The notes under the pieces are model-generated. The model saw nothing but the letters and a program-made list of their open reading frames with translations, was not told the origin of the DNA and did not search any database. From the NCBI GenBank assembly GCA_021838635.1, contig JAKCDC010000001.1, positions 1-64,000 on the forward strand: a stretch of DNA of 64,000 nt. Direction: 5' to 3'. This DNA comes from Pseudomonadota bacterium (GTDB lineage: Bacteria; Pseudomonadota; Gammaproteobacteria; Steroidobacterales; Steroidobacteraceae). This document shows, in pieces, positions 45,107 to 58,033 of this stretch. The position numbers were made by a program, and so were the translations under genes. Numbering within the stretch: position 1 is the first letter of the stretch; each line of letters opens with the position of its first letter.

Positions 45107-45180
45107 TGTGAAAATCTTCAGCGGGACGGCCGATCGGTATAGACTCGCCAGCCTTTTCCACCAAGCCGGAGCCCTCCCCG

Positions 45181-45294
45181 ATGCACACTCTGCGGTCTCC
45201 CCGCAGCGGCATCTTGCCGCAATTGCTCGGGGAGCGCGAGGCGCCCGTCGCGCTTGCGCGACGGGTGGCGCATCGGGCCGGCATCGGCCTTTAG
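45181..45294 (+). CDS. Possible 37-residue upstream ORF in the dnaA leader
   Basis: ATG 45181 has GGAG at 45171-45174 with normal spacing and opens a 37-codon frame ending TAG at 45294, 21 bases before the dnaA start. The product would begin MHTLRSPRSGILPQLLGERE and is basic. It contains two strong hairpin sequences: CTGCGG/CCGCAG (45188-45204), and a perfect 10-bp stem at 45244-45265. I know no family for it. It may be a leader peptide, a chance frame, or the decayed start of another gene. Confidence 0.3.
   Translation: MHTLRSPRSGILPQLLGEREAPVALARRVAHRAGIGL
45244..45265 (+). promoter_or_regulatory. Perfect 10-bp hairpin in the dnaA leader
   Basis: CCCGTCGCGC (45244-45253), a TT loop, and GCGCGACGGG (45256-45265) form a very stable stem in the 5' region of dnaA, 50 bases before the start codon. 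It could attenuate transcription or restrict ribosome entry. No T-run follows it. Confidence 0.45.
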
Positions 45295-45315
45295 CAGCAG
45301 TCGGGGGATACGCGG

Positions 45316-46656
45316 TTGGAAGCGTCGCTGTGGGCTCGGTGCATATGTGCCCTGGAGGCCGAGCTCCCGGAACAGCAGTTCAATACGTGGGTGCGGCCGC
45401 TGCAGGCGCTTGAGGGCGCCGGGGCGTTGAAGCTGCTCGCGCCGAACCGCTTCGTGGTCGAGTGGATCAATGAGCGGCTGCTGCCGCGCATCGGGGAGCT
45501 GCTGCGCGACAAAAGCACCGGGGATGTGCCGATTGTCACCGTGGAGGTGGGCTCTCGCCCGAGCGCTGCGGAGCCGTCACCGGCCCCGGTGCCCGAGGTA
45601 GCGAAGCGGCCCCGGCGCGGGGAAGGCTTGGTGATCGGTGCGCGCCTGAACGCCGACTTTTCGTTCGCGAGTTTCGTCGAGGGCAAGAGCAACCAGCTGG
45701 CCAAGGCCGCCTCGCTGCAGGTCGCGGAGAATCCGGGCAAGGCGTACAACCCGCTGTTCCTCTACGGCGGTGTGGGACTCGGCAAGACTCACCTGATGCA
45801 TGCGATCGCACATCACATCCGCGAGCACAACGAGGAAGCGCGGATTGCGTACGTGCACTCGGAACGGTTCGTCAGCGACATGGTGCGTGCCCTGCAGCAC
45901 AACTCGATGAACGAGTTCAAGACCGCGTACCGTTCGCTCGATGCGCTGCTGATCGACGACATTCAGTTCTTTGCCGGCAAGGAGCGCTCGCAGGAGGAAT
46001 TCTTCCACACGTTCAATGCGCTGCTCGAAGGGCAGCACCAGGTGATCCTTAGCTGCGACCGCTACCCGAAGGAGGTTGAGGGTCTGGAGGAGCGGTTGAA
46101 ATCCCGCTTCGGCTGGGGACTCACGGTGGCGGTCGAACCGCCGGAACTGGAGACCAGCGTGGCCATCCTGATCAGCAAGTCCCGCCAGTTCGGCATGCCT
46201 CTGCCGGAGGAAGTCGCTTTTTTTATCGCCAAGCGCATCCGCTCAAACGTGCGCGAACTCGAAGGGGCACTGCGCCGAGTCATTGCCAATGCCCGCTTCA
46301 CGGGACATCCGATCACGCTGGAGTTCACCAAGGAGGCGCTGAAGGACCTGCTGTCGCTGCAGGCGAAACTCGTCACCATCGAGAACATCCAAAAGACGGT
46401 GGCCGATTACTACAAAGTGCGGGTCGCGGAACTGCTCTCGAAGCGGCGCAGCCGCTCGGTGGCCCGACCCCGGCAGGTCGCGATGGCGCTCGCCAAGGAG
46501 CTCACCAGTCAGAGCCTGCCGGAGATCGGCGATGCGTTCGGTGGCCGCGATCACACGACGGTGCTGCATGCCTGCAAGCGAATCAAGGAGCTGCGGGACA
46601 TCGACATCCGGATGAGCGAGGATTACTCGAACCTGTTGAGAACCCTGACCGCCTGA
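45316..46656 (+). CDS. dnaA: Chromosomal replication initiator protein DnaA
   Basis: A 446-residue DnaA. Domain I opens with [27 protein letters not shown]. The AAA+ domain has Walker [14 protein letters not shown] at about 150-162, Walker [10 protein letters not shown], and the arginine-rich sensor regions. The C-terminal helix-turn-helix carries the signature [15 protein letters not shown], which reads the DnaA box. It melts the origin and loads DnaB. The start is TTG 45316: an in-frame stop (TAG 45292) lies just upstream, no ATG or GTG fits, and GGGGGA sits seven bases before it. A TTG start is a weak one and would limit synthesis. Confidence 0.97.
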   Translation: MEASLWARCICALEAELPEQQFNTWVRPLQALEGAGALKLLAPNRFVVEWINERLLPRIGELLRDKSTGDVPIVTVEVGSRPSAAEPSPAPVPEVAKRPRRGEGLVIGARLNADFSFASFVEGKSNQLAKAASLQVAENPGKAYNPLFLYGGVGLGKTHLMHAIAHHIREHNEEARIAYVHSERFVSDMVRALQHNSMNEFKTAYRSLDALLIDDIQFFAGKERSQEEFFHTFNALLEGQHQVILSCDRYPKEVEGLEERLKSRFGWGLTVAVEPPELETSVAILISKSRQFGMPLPEEVAFFIAKRIRSNVRELEGALRRVIANARFTGHPITLEFTKEALKDLLSLQAKLVTIENIQKTVADYYKVRVAELLSKRRSRSVARPRQVAMALAKELTSQSLPEIGDAFGGRDHTTVLHACKRIKELRDIDIRMSEDYSNLLRTLTA

Positions 46657-46872
46657 GTGGACAGGGCTGTGGATGAGCTGTGGATGGTTCTGGGGATAAA
46701 GTTATGCACAGTGGATGCACAGCTCACACCCAGGCAGTCCCCGCAAAGCGCGGGCGCGAACGGAGCGTAAGCGATTGTTCGGGTTCAGGTCGCGGCATAA
46801 TGCGCCTTATCCACAGGCCTAATCGTTACTACAATCGGATTCTTAAGATCTCAAGACAAGAAGATAAGACTT
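46657..46872. other. oriC: Probable replication origin (oriC): DnaA-box cluster
   Basis: The 216-bp gap between dnaA and dnaN holds a perfect DnaA box TTATCCACA (46807-46815). Several near matches accompany it: TGTGGATGA (46668-46676), TGTGGATGG (46679-46687), TGGGGATAA (46691-46699) and TTATGCACA (46702-46710). An AT-rich segment follows at about 46820-46872 and could be the unwinding element. The gene direction also changes here, leftward before dnaA and rightward after. The rpmH-dnaA gap shows no such boxes. Function as origin is inferred from boxes and context; some boxes may serve DnaA autoregulation. Confidence 0.75.
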
Positions 46873-47967
46873 ATGAAGCTCACGGCTAAGCGCGAAGAAC
46901 TGCTCGCTCCCCTGCAAAGCGTGATCGGTGTCGTGGAGCGGCGCCAGACGATGCCGGTGCTGGCGAACGTACTGCTCTCTGCGCGGGACAAGCACCTGGT
47001 CATGACCGGAACGGACCTCGAGGTCGAACTCGCCGCCACGAGCGCTATACAGCTCGAGAGCGCAGGCGACATCACCGTGCCGGGGCGCAAGTTTCTCGAC
47101 ATCCTGCGTGCGCTGCCCGCTGGGGTGGATCTGGCGCTGACCACGGAAGGGGAAAAGGTGACCGTGCGGGCCGGGCGGAGCCGCTTCACCTTGACCACCC
47201 TGCCTGCGGCGGAATTTCCGGTGCTGGAGGAGATCCACGCGCAGCAAACGCTCACGCTCAGCCAGGGTGCATTCCATCGGCTGATCGATAAGACCCACTT
47301 CTCCATGGCGCAGCAGGATGTGCGCTACTACCTCAACGGGCTGCTCATCGAGACCGAGGACAGTACCTTGCGCGCGGTGGCCACCGATGGGCACCGATTG
47401 GCGCTGTGTGAAACGACCCTGACCGCCCCGGGCCGCTCCGGTCAAGTGATCGTGCCTCGTAAGGCCATTCTCGAGCTGCAGCGCATTTTGGGCACAGAGG
47501 GCGAGATCGAACTAGCGATTGGAACCAATCACATTCGTGCTCAGATCGGCGATATTCGATTCACTTCGAAGCTGATTGATGGACGTTTCCCGGAGTACGG
47601 GCGCGTCATCCCGCACGAGCCACCGCGCATCGCGCTGGCGGATCGAGACCTGCTGCGCCAAGCGCTGCAGCGCACAGCGATCCTGTCGAACGAGAAATAT
47701 CGGGGAATCCGGGTGGGCGTGAAATCCGGTCTGCTGTCATTGCAGGCGCACAACCCGGAACACGAGGAAGCGGAAGACCAGCTCGAAATCGAGTACGAAG
47801 GCGAGGAAATCGAGATCGGTTTCAACGTGAACTATCTCCTCGATGCGTTGAGCGCGATCGAAACCGATCGCGTCGAACTCGGGTTTACCGACGCGAACAG
47901 CAGTTGTCTGATTCGCGCGCCAGGATTGGCGGAGGCACGCTACGTCGTCATGCCCATGCGGCTCTGA
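46873..47967 (+). CDS. dnaN: DNA polymerase III sliding clamp (beta subunit)
   Basis: The 364-residue protein is a standard beta clamp made of three similar domains. It begins MKLTAKREELLAPLQSVIGVVERRQTMPVLANVLL and ends RYVVMPMRL, the conserved C-terminus that lines the hydrophobic binding pocket. It forms a ring around DNA and tethers polymerase III. It lies directly downstream of the DnaA-box cluster. The start is supported by length and the conserved first residues. Confidence 0.98.
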   Translation: MKLTAKREELLAPLQSVIGVVERRQTMPVLANVLLSARDKHLVMTGTDLEVELAATSAIQLESAGDITVPGRKFLDILRALPAGVDLALTTEGEKVTVRAGRSRFTLTTLPAAEFPVLEEIHAQQTLTLSQGAFHRLIDKTHFSMAQQDVRYYLNGLLIETEDSTLRAVATDGHRLALCETTLTAPGRSGQVIVPRKAILELQRILGTEGEIELAIGTNHIRAQIGDIRFTSKLIDGRFPEYGRVIPHEPPRIALADRDLLRQALQRTAILSNEKYRGIRVGVKSGLLSLQAHNPEHEEAEDQLEIEYEGEEIEIGFNVNYLLDALSAIETDRVELGFTDANSSCLIRAPGLAEARYVVMPMRL

Positions 47968-47996
47968 ACGGACGAGCTGGCGCGACTGTGAGCGGA

Positions 47997-48020
47997 GCGG
48001 CCCGCCAGCAGGTGGGCCGC
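47997..48020 (+). promoter_or_regulatory. Inverted repeat just upstream of recF
   Basis: GCGGCCC (47997-48003) and GGGCCGC (48014-48020) form a 7-bp GC stem with a 10-base loop, ending 7 bases before the recF ATG. No Shine-Dalgarno is visible for recF, so this hairpin lies where one would be. It could reduce recF translation or terminate part of the dnaN transcripts. Low certainty. Confidence 0.35.
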
Positions 48021-48027
48021 ATCGACC

Positions 48028-51533
<3,506 letters not shown>

Positions 51534-51546
51534 TGCACGCCGGCCG

Positions 51547-52539
51547 CTATAGATTGACGGCCGCCATGCCGGCTGGCGGATAACGCGTACCCGCGGCGGC
51601 CCCGGGTGGGAACGCCGCATCGAGTGCCGCGAAGTCCGCCGCGTCCAGGCGCACTCCCAGCGCACCGAGGTTTTCCTCGAGGCGCGAGCGCCGCTTAGTG
51701 CCCGGAATCGCAATGACGTCCTCGCCTTGAGCCAGGACCCAGGCGAGCGCTATCTGTGCGGATGTACAGCCCTTCCGCGCCGCAAGTCCATGCACCGCGT
51801 CCAGCAGGGGCAAATTGCGCGCGAAGTTCTCGCCCTGGAACCTCGGGTGATTGCGACGAAAGTCCTCCGCGCCCAGATCCTCCGGTCGCTGGATCGCTCC
51901 GGTCAGAAACCCCCGTCCGAGCGGCGAGTACGCCACCAGCGCAATCCCCCACCGCCGGCAGGCCGCCAGCACCCCGTTGTCCTGCAGATCGCGCGACCAC
52001 AGCGAGAATTCACTTTGCAGCGCCGCGATCGGATGCACTTTCGCAGCCCGCTCGAGGGTCGCTGCACCGGCCTCCGACAGTCCGAGGTAGCGCACCTTGC
52101 CGGTGTGTACGAGCTCGGCCATCGCACCCACGGTCTCCTCGATCGGGACCTGCGGATCGACGCGATGCTGGTAGTACAGATCGATGACCTCCACGCCCAG
52201 CCGCTTGAGGCTCGCCTCGCAGGCGCTGCGCACATACTCGGGGCGACCGCTGATGCCGCGCGTGGCCGGATCCGCCGCATCGCGCACGATCCCGAATTTC
52301 GTGGCCAGGAATACCGCTGACCGCCGCCCGCGAATGGCCCGACCGACCAGCTCCTCATTGACGAATGGCCCGTACATGTCCGCGGTGTCGAGCAAGGTGA
52401 TGCCCCGATCGAGCGCCAGGTGGATCGTGGCGACCGATTCGGCATCGTCCCGCACCCCGTAGAACTCGCTCATCCCCATGCAGCCGAGCCCCAAGGCGGA
52501 GACCTGGGGTCCATTCTTGCCGAGCAATCGGGTCTGCAT
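51547..52539 (-). CDS. Aldo/keto reductase
   Basis: A 330-residue NADPH-dependent reductase. The catalytic tetrad regions are visible: LLDTADMYG (Asp, Tyr), FLATKFG (Lys) and YYQHRVD (His). The C-terminal cofactor motif is [18 protein letters not shown]. It resembles the YajO/AKR13-like group. I use ATG 52539, which has AGGAG seven bases upstream, and not a start 18 bases earlier. It converges on gyrB with a 13-base gap and diverges from the PLP-enzyme gene. The natural substrate is unknown; general aldehyde detoxification is a common role. Confidence 0.92.
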   Translation of the reverse strand: MQTRLLGKNGPQVSALGLGCMGMSEFYGVRDDAESVATIHLALDRGITLLDTADMYGPFVNEELVGRAIRGRRSAVFLATKFGIVRDAADPATRGISGRPEYVRSACEASLKRLGVEVIDLYYQHRVDPQVPIEETVGAMAELVHTGKVRYLGLSEAGAATLERAAKVHPIAALQSEFSLWSRDLQDNGVLAACRRWGIALVAYSPLGRGFLTGAIQRPEDLGAEDFRRNHPRFQGENFARNLPLLDAVHGLAARKGCTSAQIALAWVLAQGEDVIAIPGTKRRSRLEENLGALGVRLDAADFAALDAAFPPGAAAGTRYPPAGMAAVNL

Positions 52540-52704
52540 AGGAAACTCCTTGCGCATCCGCGCACTTCAGGAAAGGGCCCGGACCTGTCCGGTCGCTCAG
52601 TATACCGCCGCCCTACGCCCTGCTGCCCGCTGAGCCGCACCACCACGGGGCCGTGGTGGCAGAATCCGCCCTTCACTTTTCACGCCCCGAAAGGGATCGC
52701 ACCC

Positions 52705-54522
52705 ATGTCTACCGACACCCTAGCCCCAGAGGCGCTGCAGCTCAGTCCCAGACGCCACACCAGCACTGCGCGCACCGTCGAGCAGCTGGTCGCCGAGCAG
52801 CTTGAGCATTTCGGCATCACCGCGGGCTCTGCGCATGGTCAGGCGCTGACTCGCCTGACACGAGCGCTGATCGATGCGAACGGCGCGGCGCAGGATGCTT
52901 GGCGCCTGACCAGCGAAACCCTCGCCAAACTCGAACGCCGCGACCGCATCGCCTGGTTCAACGCCAAGCGCTTTGCCTGCTTCCAGCTCGCCAAGGTGCT
53001 CGACACTCTGCAGAACCCGCTGCGAGCCACCTACCAATCGATCATGGACGATGCGCCCACCGCCATCGCCAAAGGACCGAACCCACTATTCGACAACGTC
53101 ACCGCGCTGTTCAGCGCCACTCCGGTCATCACCCGCACGGCGACCTACGTCTACGCCTGCACCGAGTGGGTCGAGGACGCATTTCAGGGCAAGGAACTGC
53201 TGCACGAGATCTACTCCCGGCTGCTCAATCCCACCTCGATCTGCCTGGCCAACCACATCGTCGACCTCGAAGCCGGACCTGATGCCGCCGACTATTTCGC
53301 CTGGAACTTCAACTCCGGCATGGCGGCAATCGACGCGACGCTCGCTAACCTCGTCGGCTACGAGGACATCGTCCTCGCCAGCCGCAACGTGTACGGCGGC
53401 ACCTACCAGCTGTTGCACGACTGGTACGGCAAGCGCAGCAACCTGAATGTCTCAGTCGAGTGGTTCGATGGCGAAACCGGCCCGCAATTCAGCACGCGGC
53501 TCGCCGAACTCGAACACCGCTACGCCGAGCGCCTTGCTCAGGGCCGCCAGATCTACATCTACCTGGAGTCGCCGTGCAATCCGCATGGCAACATCCTAGA
53601 CGTGCCGGCGATCTGCCGTGCCGCGCACGTCAAAGGCCTGACCGTGATCTGCGATGCGACCGTCGGCACCCCGGTGCTGCAGCGCCTCCTGCAGCGTCCC
53701 GAGCGCACCGAGCGGCCGGATTTTCTCATTCATTCGTATACCAAAGATATCTGCGGCTCCGGCAACACCACCGCCGGGGTGGTGATTGGACGCACCGAGC
53801 GGATGTTTCTACCCAAGGGCCAGAGCGTGCGGGCCACAGGCCATGACGGGCACGAACGTGACTACCGCTGGGACGAAACCATGTTCTGGAACGTGTACTA
53901 CGTCAAAGGCGCGTTCCTCGATGCCGACAAGGCGTTCGAAGTCTTGAGCGGTATGCGGACGATGGAATTGCGCGTGCTGCAGAAGTGCATCAACACCATC
54001 GTGTTGGCCCGTGCATTGGCTCTGCATCCGATGATCAACGTGCACTGCTCGGCTGTGCAGGGGCATCCAAACGGTGCGCTGCGGGAACAGCTGATGACGC
54101 TTGGGCTGCCCGCACCGCTGTTCACCATCGACTTCGAGGGCACCGCACGCCATCCCGGACGCCTTGAGCCGAGTCGCCTGCAGCGCCTGCTCGACAGTCT
54201 GGAGCCGGCCTTCGGGCTGCAGGTGACCCTCGGTCAGACCAACACCGTGGTGCTCTGCCCGGCCCTGACCAGTCACTCGGAGATGTCCGAGCAGGCACTC
54301 GCTGCAGCCGGTATCACGCCGACCACGCTGCGCATTTCGGTCGGCGACGAAGATCCGCGTTACTTGCTCGAACACCTGCGCCAGGCCGCCGCGCTCGCCG
54401 CGGGTGACGCCGACCCGGATCTTGCCGCCGGCTTCCCCGGGCGTGAATCCCTCAATGAGATCTACCAGGACGTCTACACGGACGTGCATCGCCGCTGGAT
54501 TGCGGCGCGTTGCGCCAAGTGA
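52705..54522 (+). CDS. Cys/Met-metabolism PLP-dependent enzyme, long form
   Basis: A 605-residue fold-type I PLP protein. The catalytic core begins at about residue 150 and resembles cystathionine gamma-synthase/lyase enzymes: FNSGMAAIDATL (phosphate-binding turn), YIYLESPCNPHGNILD, VICDATVGTPVLQ, and HSYTKDICGSGNTTAG with the lysine that binds PLP. The C-terminal domain includes TTLRISVGDEDPRYLLEHL. Usual members have about 400 residues; here an extra 140-residue helical N-terminus and inserts near the lysine (FLPKGQSVRATGHDG) are present. Reaction type (gamma-elimination, synthase or sulfhydrylase) cannot be fixed. A terminator-like hairpin follows the stop. Confidence 0.82.
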   Translation: MSTDTLAPEALQLSPRRHTSTARTVEQLVAEQLEHFGITAGSAHGQALTRLTRALIDANGAAQDAWRLTSETLAKLERRDRIAWFNAKRFACFQLAKVLDTLQNPLRATYQSIMDDAPTAIAKGPNPLFDNVTALFSATPVITRTATYVYACTEWVEDAFQGKELLHEIYSRLLNPTSICLANHIVDLEAGPDAADYFAWNFNSGMAAIDATLANLVGYEDIVLASRNVYGGTYQLLHDWYGKRSNLNVSVEWFDGETGPQFSTRLAELEHRYAERLAQGRQIYIYLESPCNPHGNILDVPAICRAAHVKGLTVICDATVGTPVLQRLLQRPERTERPDFLIHSYTKDICGSGNTTAGVVIGRTERMFLPKGQSVRATGHDGHERDYRWDETMFWNVYYVKGAFLDADKAFEVLSGMRTMELRVLQKCINTIVLARALALHPMINVHCSAVQGHPNGALREQLMTLGLPAPLFTIDFEGTARHPGRLEPSRLQRLLDSLEPAFGLQVTLGQTNTVVLCPALTSHSEMSEQALAAAGITPTTLRISVGDEDPRYLLEHLRQAAALAAGDADPDLAAGFPGRESLNEIYQDVYTDVHRRWIAARCAK

Positions 54523-54531
54523 GTGGGACCG

Positions 54532-54556
54532 GGGCGCGGCCGTCACGGCCGCGCCC
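54532..54556 (+). terminator. Strong hairpin after the PLP-enzyme gene
   Basis: GGGCGCGGCCG (54532-54542) and CGGCCGCGCCC (54546-54556) form a perfect 11-bp stem with a TCA loop, 9 bases after the stop codon. There is no T-run, as is common in this high-GC window, but position and stability fit a terminator. Confidence 0.65.
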
Positions 54557-54915
54557 GGGAACCTGCGCGGCACCACGCGGGTGACGCGAACCGCGCGCCG
54601 TTTGCTTTGAATGCCGGCAGGTGGCCGCTGCATGCGATGAACAGCCGCTGCGGCTCGGACACCGTCCACGCCTCGCTCCAGATCGTGCCGCGTGTCCTGT
54701 GCCGCACCCGCAGGTGACGCCCTCGTCAGCCCCGACGCGCATCGACACACGATGACCCGACGCTGCGACCGGGCGAAGGGGACGCGATCTGAGCGTACAC
54801 CAACAGCCGCAAGTGCCGCTCCGGTTGTCGCCAATCGTCATCACAAGTGGCGTTCGACCAGGGAGCGCGCTAGGGTTTGAAGCGGCCCGACGGACAACGG
54901 GCCAAAGGAGTGCTC
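54557..54915. other. Intergenic stretch before the S53 peptidase gene
   Basis: No plausible gene or RNA is seen in these 359 bases; open frames here are Arg-rich and unlike proteins. The only clear signal is the ribosome-binding site AAAGGAG at 54904-54910 for the next gene. A promoter probably lies here, but none is clear. Confidence 0.5.
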
Positions 54916-56493
54916 ATGACCCGAGTTGCGCTGCAGGGCAGCGAACGCGAACCTCTGCCGGGGGGGCGGGCGCTACGCCCCGCCGCTGCGGATGAACGGT
55001 TGGAAGTCACGGTAGTGTTGCGCCCGGGCGGTACCACATCGTGGCAGGAACGTCTCGCACAACTCGCGCGCGGGGCGCGCCCGCCGCCGTTGACCCGCGA
55101 GGCATTCGCCGCGAACCATGCTGCCAGTGCCGCCGACCTCGAGGCGATCGGTAGGTTCGCCGCGACTCACGAACTCGCCGTCCTCGCGCGGCATGCGGCA
55201 CGCCGAACGATCACCCTCGGCGGGACCGTGCGGCAGATGAATACCGCATTCGGCGTGGAGCTGTGGCAATTTGAACATCCGGGGGGGACCTACCGGGGTC
55301 TGCATGGCCCGGTGCTGCTCCCGACGGAACTCCTCGACGGTGTCGTCGCGGTGCTCGGACTGGACAACCGGCCGCAGGCCCGCCCCCACTTTCGGATCCG
55401 TACCGGCCCGAAACCGCGCCGCTCGCGCGCCGCCGCCCCGCGCGCCACATCGTTCTCGGCGGTGGAGTTGGCCGCGCTCTATGGGTTTCCCGCCGGCGAT
55501 GGCGCCGGACAGTGCATCGCGCTGATCGAGCTCGGCGGCGGCTTTCGCCCGGCGGACCTGCGTACGTATTTCGGCGCACTCTCGCTGCCGCTGCCTTCGG
55601 TCGTCGCGGTGTCGGTTGACCAGGCGCTCAACGCCCCCACCGGTAATCCGAACAGCGCCGATGGCGAAGTGATGCTCGACATCGAAGTGGCGGGCGCGAT
55701 CGCGCCGGCGGCAACGATCGTGGTGTATTTCGCACCCAACACCGACGCAGGATTTTTCAACGCGGTGACCACCGCGGCGCATGACACCGTGCATCGACCG
55801 TCGGTGATCTCGATCAGTTGGGGTGGTCCGGAGCCGTCCTGGTCGCCTCAAGCGTTGCGCGCGATGGATCAGGCATTTCAGGCCGCTGTGGCGCTGGGGA
55901 TCACCGTGTGCGTGGCGGCTGGCGACGGCGGCGCCACCGACGGTGTGGCCGGCGGCGTCTACGAAGTGGATTTCCCCGCGTCCAGTCCACACGCGCTCGC
56001 CTGCGGGGGAACCCGGGTGACGGCTACGGCGAGCGCGATTGTGAGTGAGACCGTGTGGAATGACGGGACGCCCGCTTCGGGCGCAACCGGCGGAGGCGTC
56101 AGCAGCTTCTTCCCGCTGCCCGCCTGGCAGGAGGGACTGCAGACCACTGACGTTCAGGGCGCCACCCAACTCCTTCCGCGCCGTGGTGTTCCGGACGTTG
56201 CAGCGGATGCCGACCCGCGATCAGGCTATCAAGTCGTGATCGATGGAATATCGGCCGTCTTTGGCGGTACGAGCGCGGTGGCGCCGCTGTGGGCTGGATT
56301 GATCGCGCGTCTGAACGCCGCCGGTGGCCATTCCGCTGGATGGCTCAATCCGCTGCTGTATGCGCACCCCGCGGCGCTGCGCGATATCACACGGGGCAAC
56401 AACGGCGGCTACAGCGCCTCTCCGGGCTGGGATGCCTGTACTGGTCTTGGCAGCCCCCTGGGGGCGCGCATCGCCGCGCTGCCCGGGGTGTGA
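54916..56493 (+). CDS. S53 family serine-carboxyl peptidase (sedolisin/kumamolisin)
   Basis: A 525-residue protein with a pro-kumamolisin activation domain (about 25-160, with RTITLGGTVRQMNTAFGVELW) and a subtilisin-like S53 catalytic domain. The Glu/Asp pair lies in GEVMLDIEVAGA, the oxyanion Asp in VCVAAGDGG, and the nucleophile Ser in FGGTSAVAPLWAGL. The C-terminal calcium site DITRGNNGGYSASPGWDACTGLGSP is intact. These are acid-active endopeptidases that mature by self-cleavage. No signal peptide is visible, as in some other family members. ATG 54916 has AAAGGAG five bases upstream. It converges with the PhzF gene. Confidence 0.92.
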   Translation: MTRVALQGSEREPLPGGRALRPAAADERLEVTVVLRPGGTTSWQERLAQLARGARPPPLTREAFAANHAASAADLEAIGRFAATHELAVLARHAARRTITLGGTVRQMNTAFGVELWQFEHPGGTYRGLHGPVLLPTELLDGVVAVLGLDNRPQARPHFRIRTGPKPRRSRAAAPRATSFSAVELAALYGFPAGDGAGQCIALIELGGGFRPADLRTYFGALSLPLPSVVAVSVDQALNAPTGNPNSADGEVMLDIEVAGAIAPAATIVVYFAPNTDAGFFNAVTTAAHDTVHRPSVISISWGGPEPSWSPQALRAMDQAFQAAVALGITVCVAAGDGGATDGVAGGVYEVDFPASSPHALACGGTRVTATASAIVSETVWNDGTPASGATGGGVSSFFPLPAWQEGLQTTDVQGATQLLPRRGVPDVAADADPRSGYQVVIDGISAVFGGTSAVAPLWAGLIARLNAAGGHSAGWLNPLLYAHPAALRDITRGNNGGYSASPGWDACTGLGSPLGARIAALPGV

Positions 56494-56500
56494 GCGACAC

Positions 56501-57286
56501 TCAGCACTGTACGATGCCTTCCAGATAAAAGACGCACTCGCCTTCGAGTTCGACCCGGTTGTCGCGCACCCGGCAGTGCAGTGCACCGCCGCGCCGAGAG
56601 GCCTGGTAGGCGCGCAGGTGCGTCTTGCCAAGGGTCTCGGCCCAGTACGGGGCCAGCGCGCAGTGCGCGCTGCCGGTCACCGGATCCTCGGCAACGCCGC
56701 GCGCCGGCGTGAAGTACCGACTCACACAATCGTACTCGCCGCTGCCGCGCGCCGTGACGATCACGCCGAGCAGATCAAGCGCGCCGATCGCGGCGATGTC
56801 GGGCGCGAGGGTGCGCACGCTCTGCTCGTCGGCGAGCACAGCGAGGTAATTGATCGCATCGGCCCGCACTTCGATCGGGCGTACACCCAGGGCGTGCGCA
56901 AGCGCCGCCGGTGGCGTGACCCGATGGGTCGGCCGGGCCGGAAAATCCATGAGGTACCCGCGCGGGGCGCGACTGACGCGCAGCGCACCGCTGGCGGTCT
57001 GAAACGTCACCTCGGTGCGGCCGGGCTCGAGCCGCTCCAACACGACCGCCGCGCTGGCGAGGGTGGCGTGCCCACACAGCGGGACTTCCACCAGGGGTGT
57101 GAACCAGCGCAGGTGGTACTGCCCATCGCCGCCAACCAGGAAAGCGGTCTCGGAGAGATTGTTTTCCGCCGCAATGGACTGCAGCAGCGCATCCGGCGCA
57201 AAAGCCTCCAACAGCATGACCGCGGCGGGGTTGCCGCCGAATGCCTGGTGCGTGAACGCGTCGAGTTTGAAGATTCTGCTGCGCAT
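56501..57286 (-). CDS. PhzF-family isomerase/epimerase-like protein
   Basis: The 261-residue protein has the two-lobed PhzF fold signs: FKLDAFTHQAFGGNPAAV at the start, AAENNLSETAFLV with the conserved catalytic Glu, LRWFTPLVEVPLCGHATLASA, and the second-lobe counterpart VSRYFTPARGVAEDPVTGSAHCALAPYW. PhzF itself isomerises dihydro-hydroxyanthranilate in phenazine synthesis, but most relatives are of unknown function and no phenazine genes are nearby. It ends 7 bases from the S53 gene and lies 12 bases after plsC in the same direction. Confidence 0.9.
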   Translation of the reverse strand: MRSRIFKLDAFTHQAFGGNPAAVMLLEAFAPDALLQSIAAENNLSETAFLVGGDGQYHLRWFTPLVEVPLCGHATLASAAVVLERLEPGRTEVTFQTASGALRVSRAPRGYLMDFPARPTHRVTPPAALAHALGVRPIEVRADAINYLAVLADEQSVRTLAPDIAAIGALDLLGVIVTARGSGEYDCVSRYFTPARGVAEDPVTGSAHCALAPYWAETLGKTHLRAYQASRRGGALHCRVRDNRVELEGECVFYLEGIVQC

Positions 57287-57298
57287 CCTCTCGCGCGC

Positions 57299-58024
57299 TC
57301 AGGCCGAGGGGGCCCGGCCCTCCAGCTGCGCGAGGGTATTCTCGATCCACGTCTGCACTTCCTGGTTGACCTCCCGCGGATCGCGTCCCACGGCACTGAC
57401 CGGCGGGCCGATCACCACGCGGATGGTGCCTGGCCGCTTGCGCCACCCGCGGCGCGGCCAATAGCGCCCGGCATCGTGCGCCACCGGCACCAGGAGCTTG
57501 CCGCACTCGGCGGCGAGCATCGCACCGCTCACACCGTAGCGGCGGGTCTGGCCGGGCGGCATGCGCGTGCCCTCGGGGAAGATGATGATCCAGTCGCCCT
57601 CCGCGAGACGCTGCCGGCCTTGTGCGACCACTTGAGTCACCGCTGAGTGTCCGGACTTGCGGTCGATCGCGATGGCGTGCATCTGGCGGATTCCCCAGCC
57701 GACCGCCGGAATCCAGGTCAGCTCGCGCTTCAGAACCCAGACCTGGCGCGGGAACACCAACGCCATCGCGATGGTTTCCCACGAAGAGGAGTGCTTCCAG
57801 AGCGCGATGTGGTTGCCGGTGGGCAGATGCTCGGCACCCTCGATGCGGTAATCGAGCCGGCAGGTCCACTTCAGCACCGTGAGCAGCACCCGAGACCACA
57901 CCCGCACCAGCGCGTAGCGCCGCTCGAAGGGCAGCAGCGAGCAGGCGATGACGAAGAAGATCGCGTAGCAGAACGTCCACGCGAACAGAAACACCGTGAA
58001 AAGCAGCGAGCCGAGCATTTGCAT
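57299..58024 (-). CDS. plsC: 1-acyl-sn-glycerol-3-phosphate acyltransferase (PlsC family)
   Basis: A 241-residue acyltransferase with an N-terminal membrane segment (LLFTVFLFAWTFCYAIFFVIACSLL). The acyltransferase block I is WKHSSSWET (HX4E form common in these bacteria), and block III is IIFPEGTRM. It adds the second acyl chain to lysophosphatidic acid at the inner membrane. Placement directly after glyS (9 bases) matches related gammaproteobacteria, where plsC, sometimes with gmhB between, follows glyQS; gmhB is absent here. Specificity for glycerolipid is inferred from family and neighbourhood. Confidence 0.9.
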   Translation of the reverse strand: MQMLGSLLFTVFLFAWTFCYAIFFVIACSLLPFERRYALVRVWSRVLLTVLKWTCRLDYRIEGAEHLPTGNHIALWKHSSSWETIAMALVFPRQVWVLKRELTWIPAVGWGIRQMHAIAIDRKSGHSAVTQVVAQGRQRLAEGDWIIIFPEGTRMPPGQTRRYGVSGAMLAAECGKLLVPVAHDAGRYWPRRGWRKRPGTIRVVIGPPVSAVGRDPREVNQEVQTWIENTLAQLEGRAPSA

Positions 58025-58033
58025 GTGCGTTAC

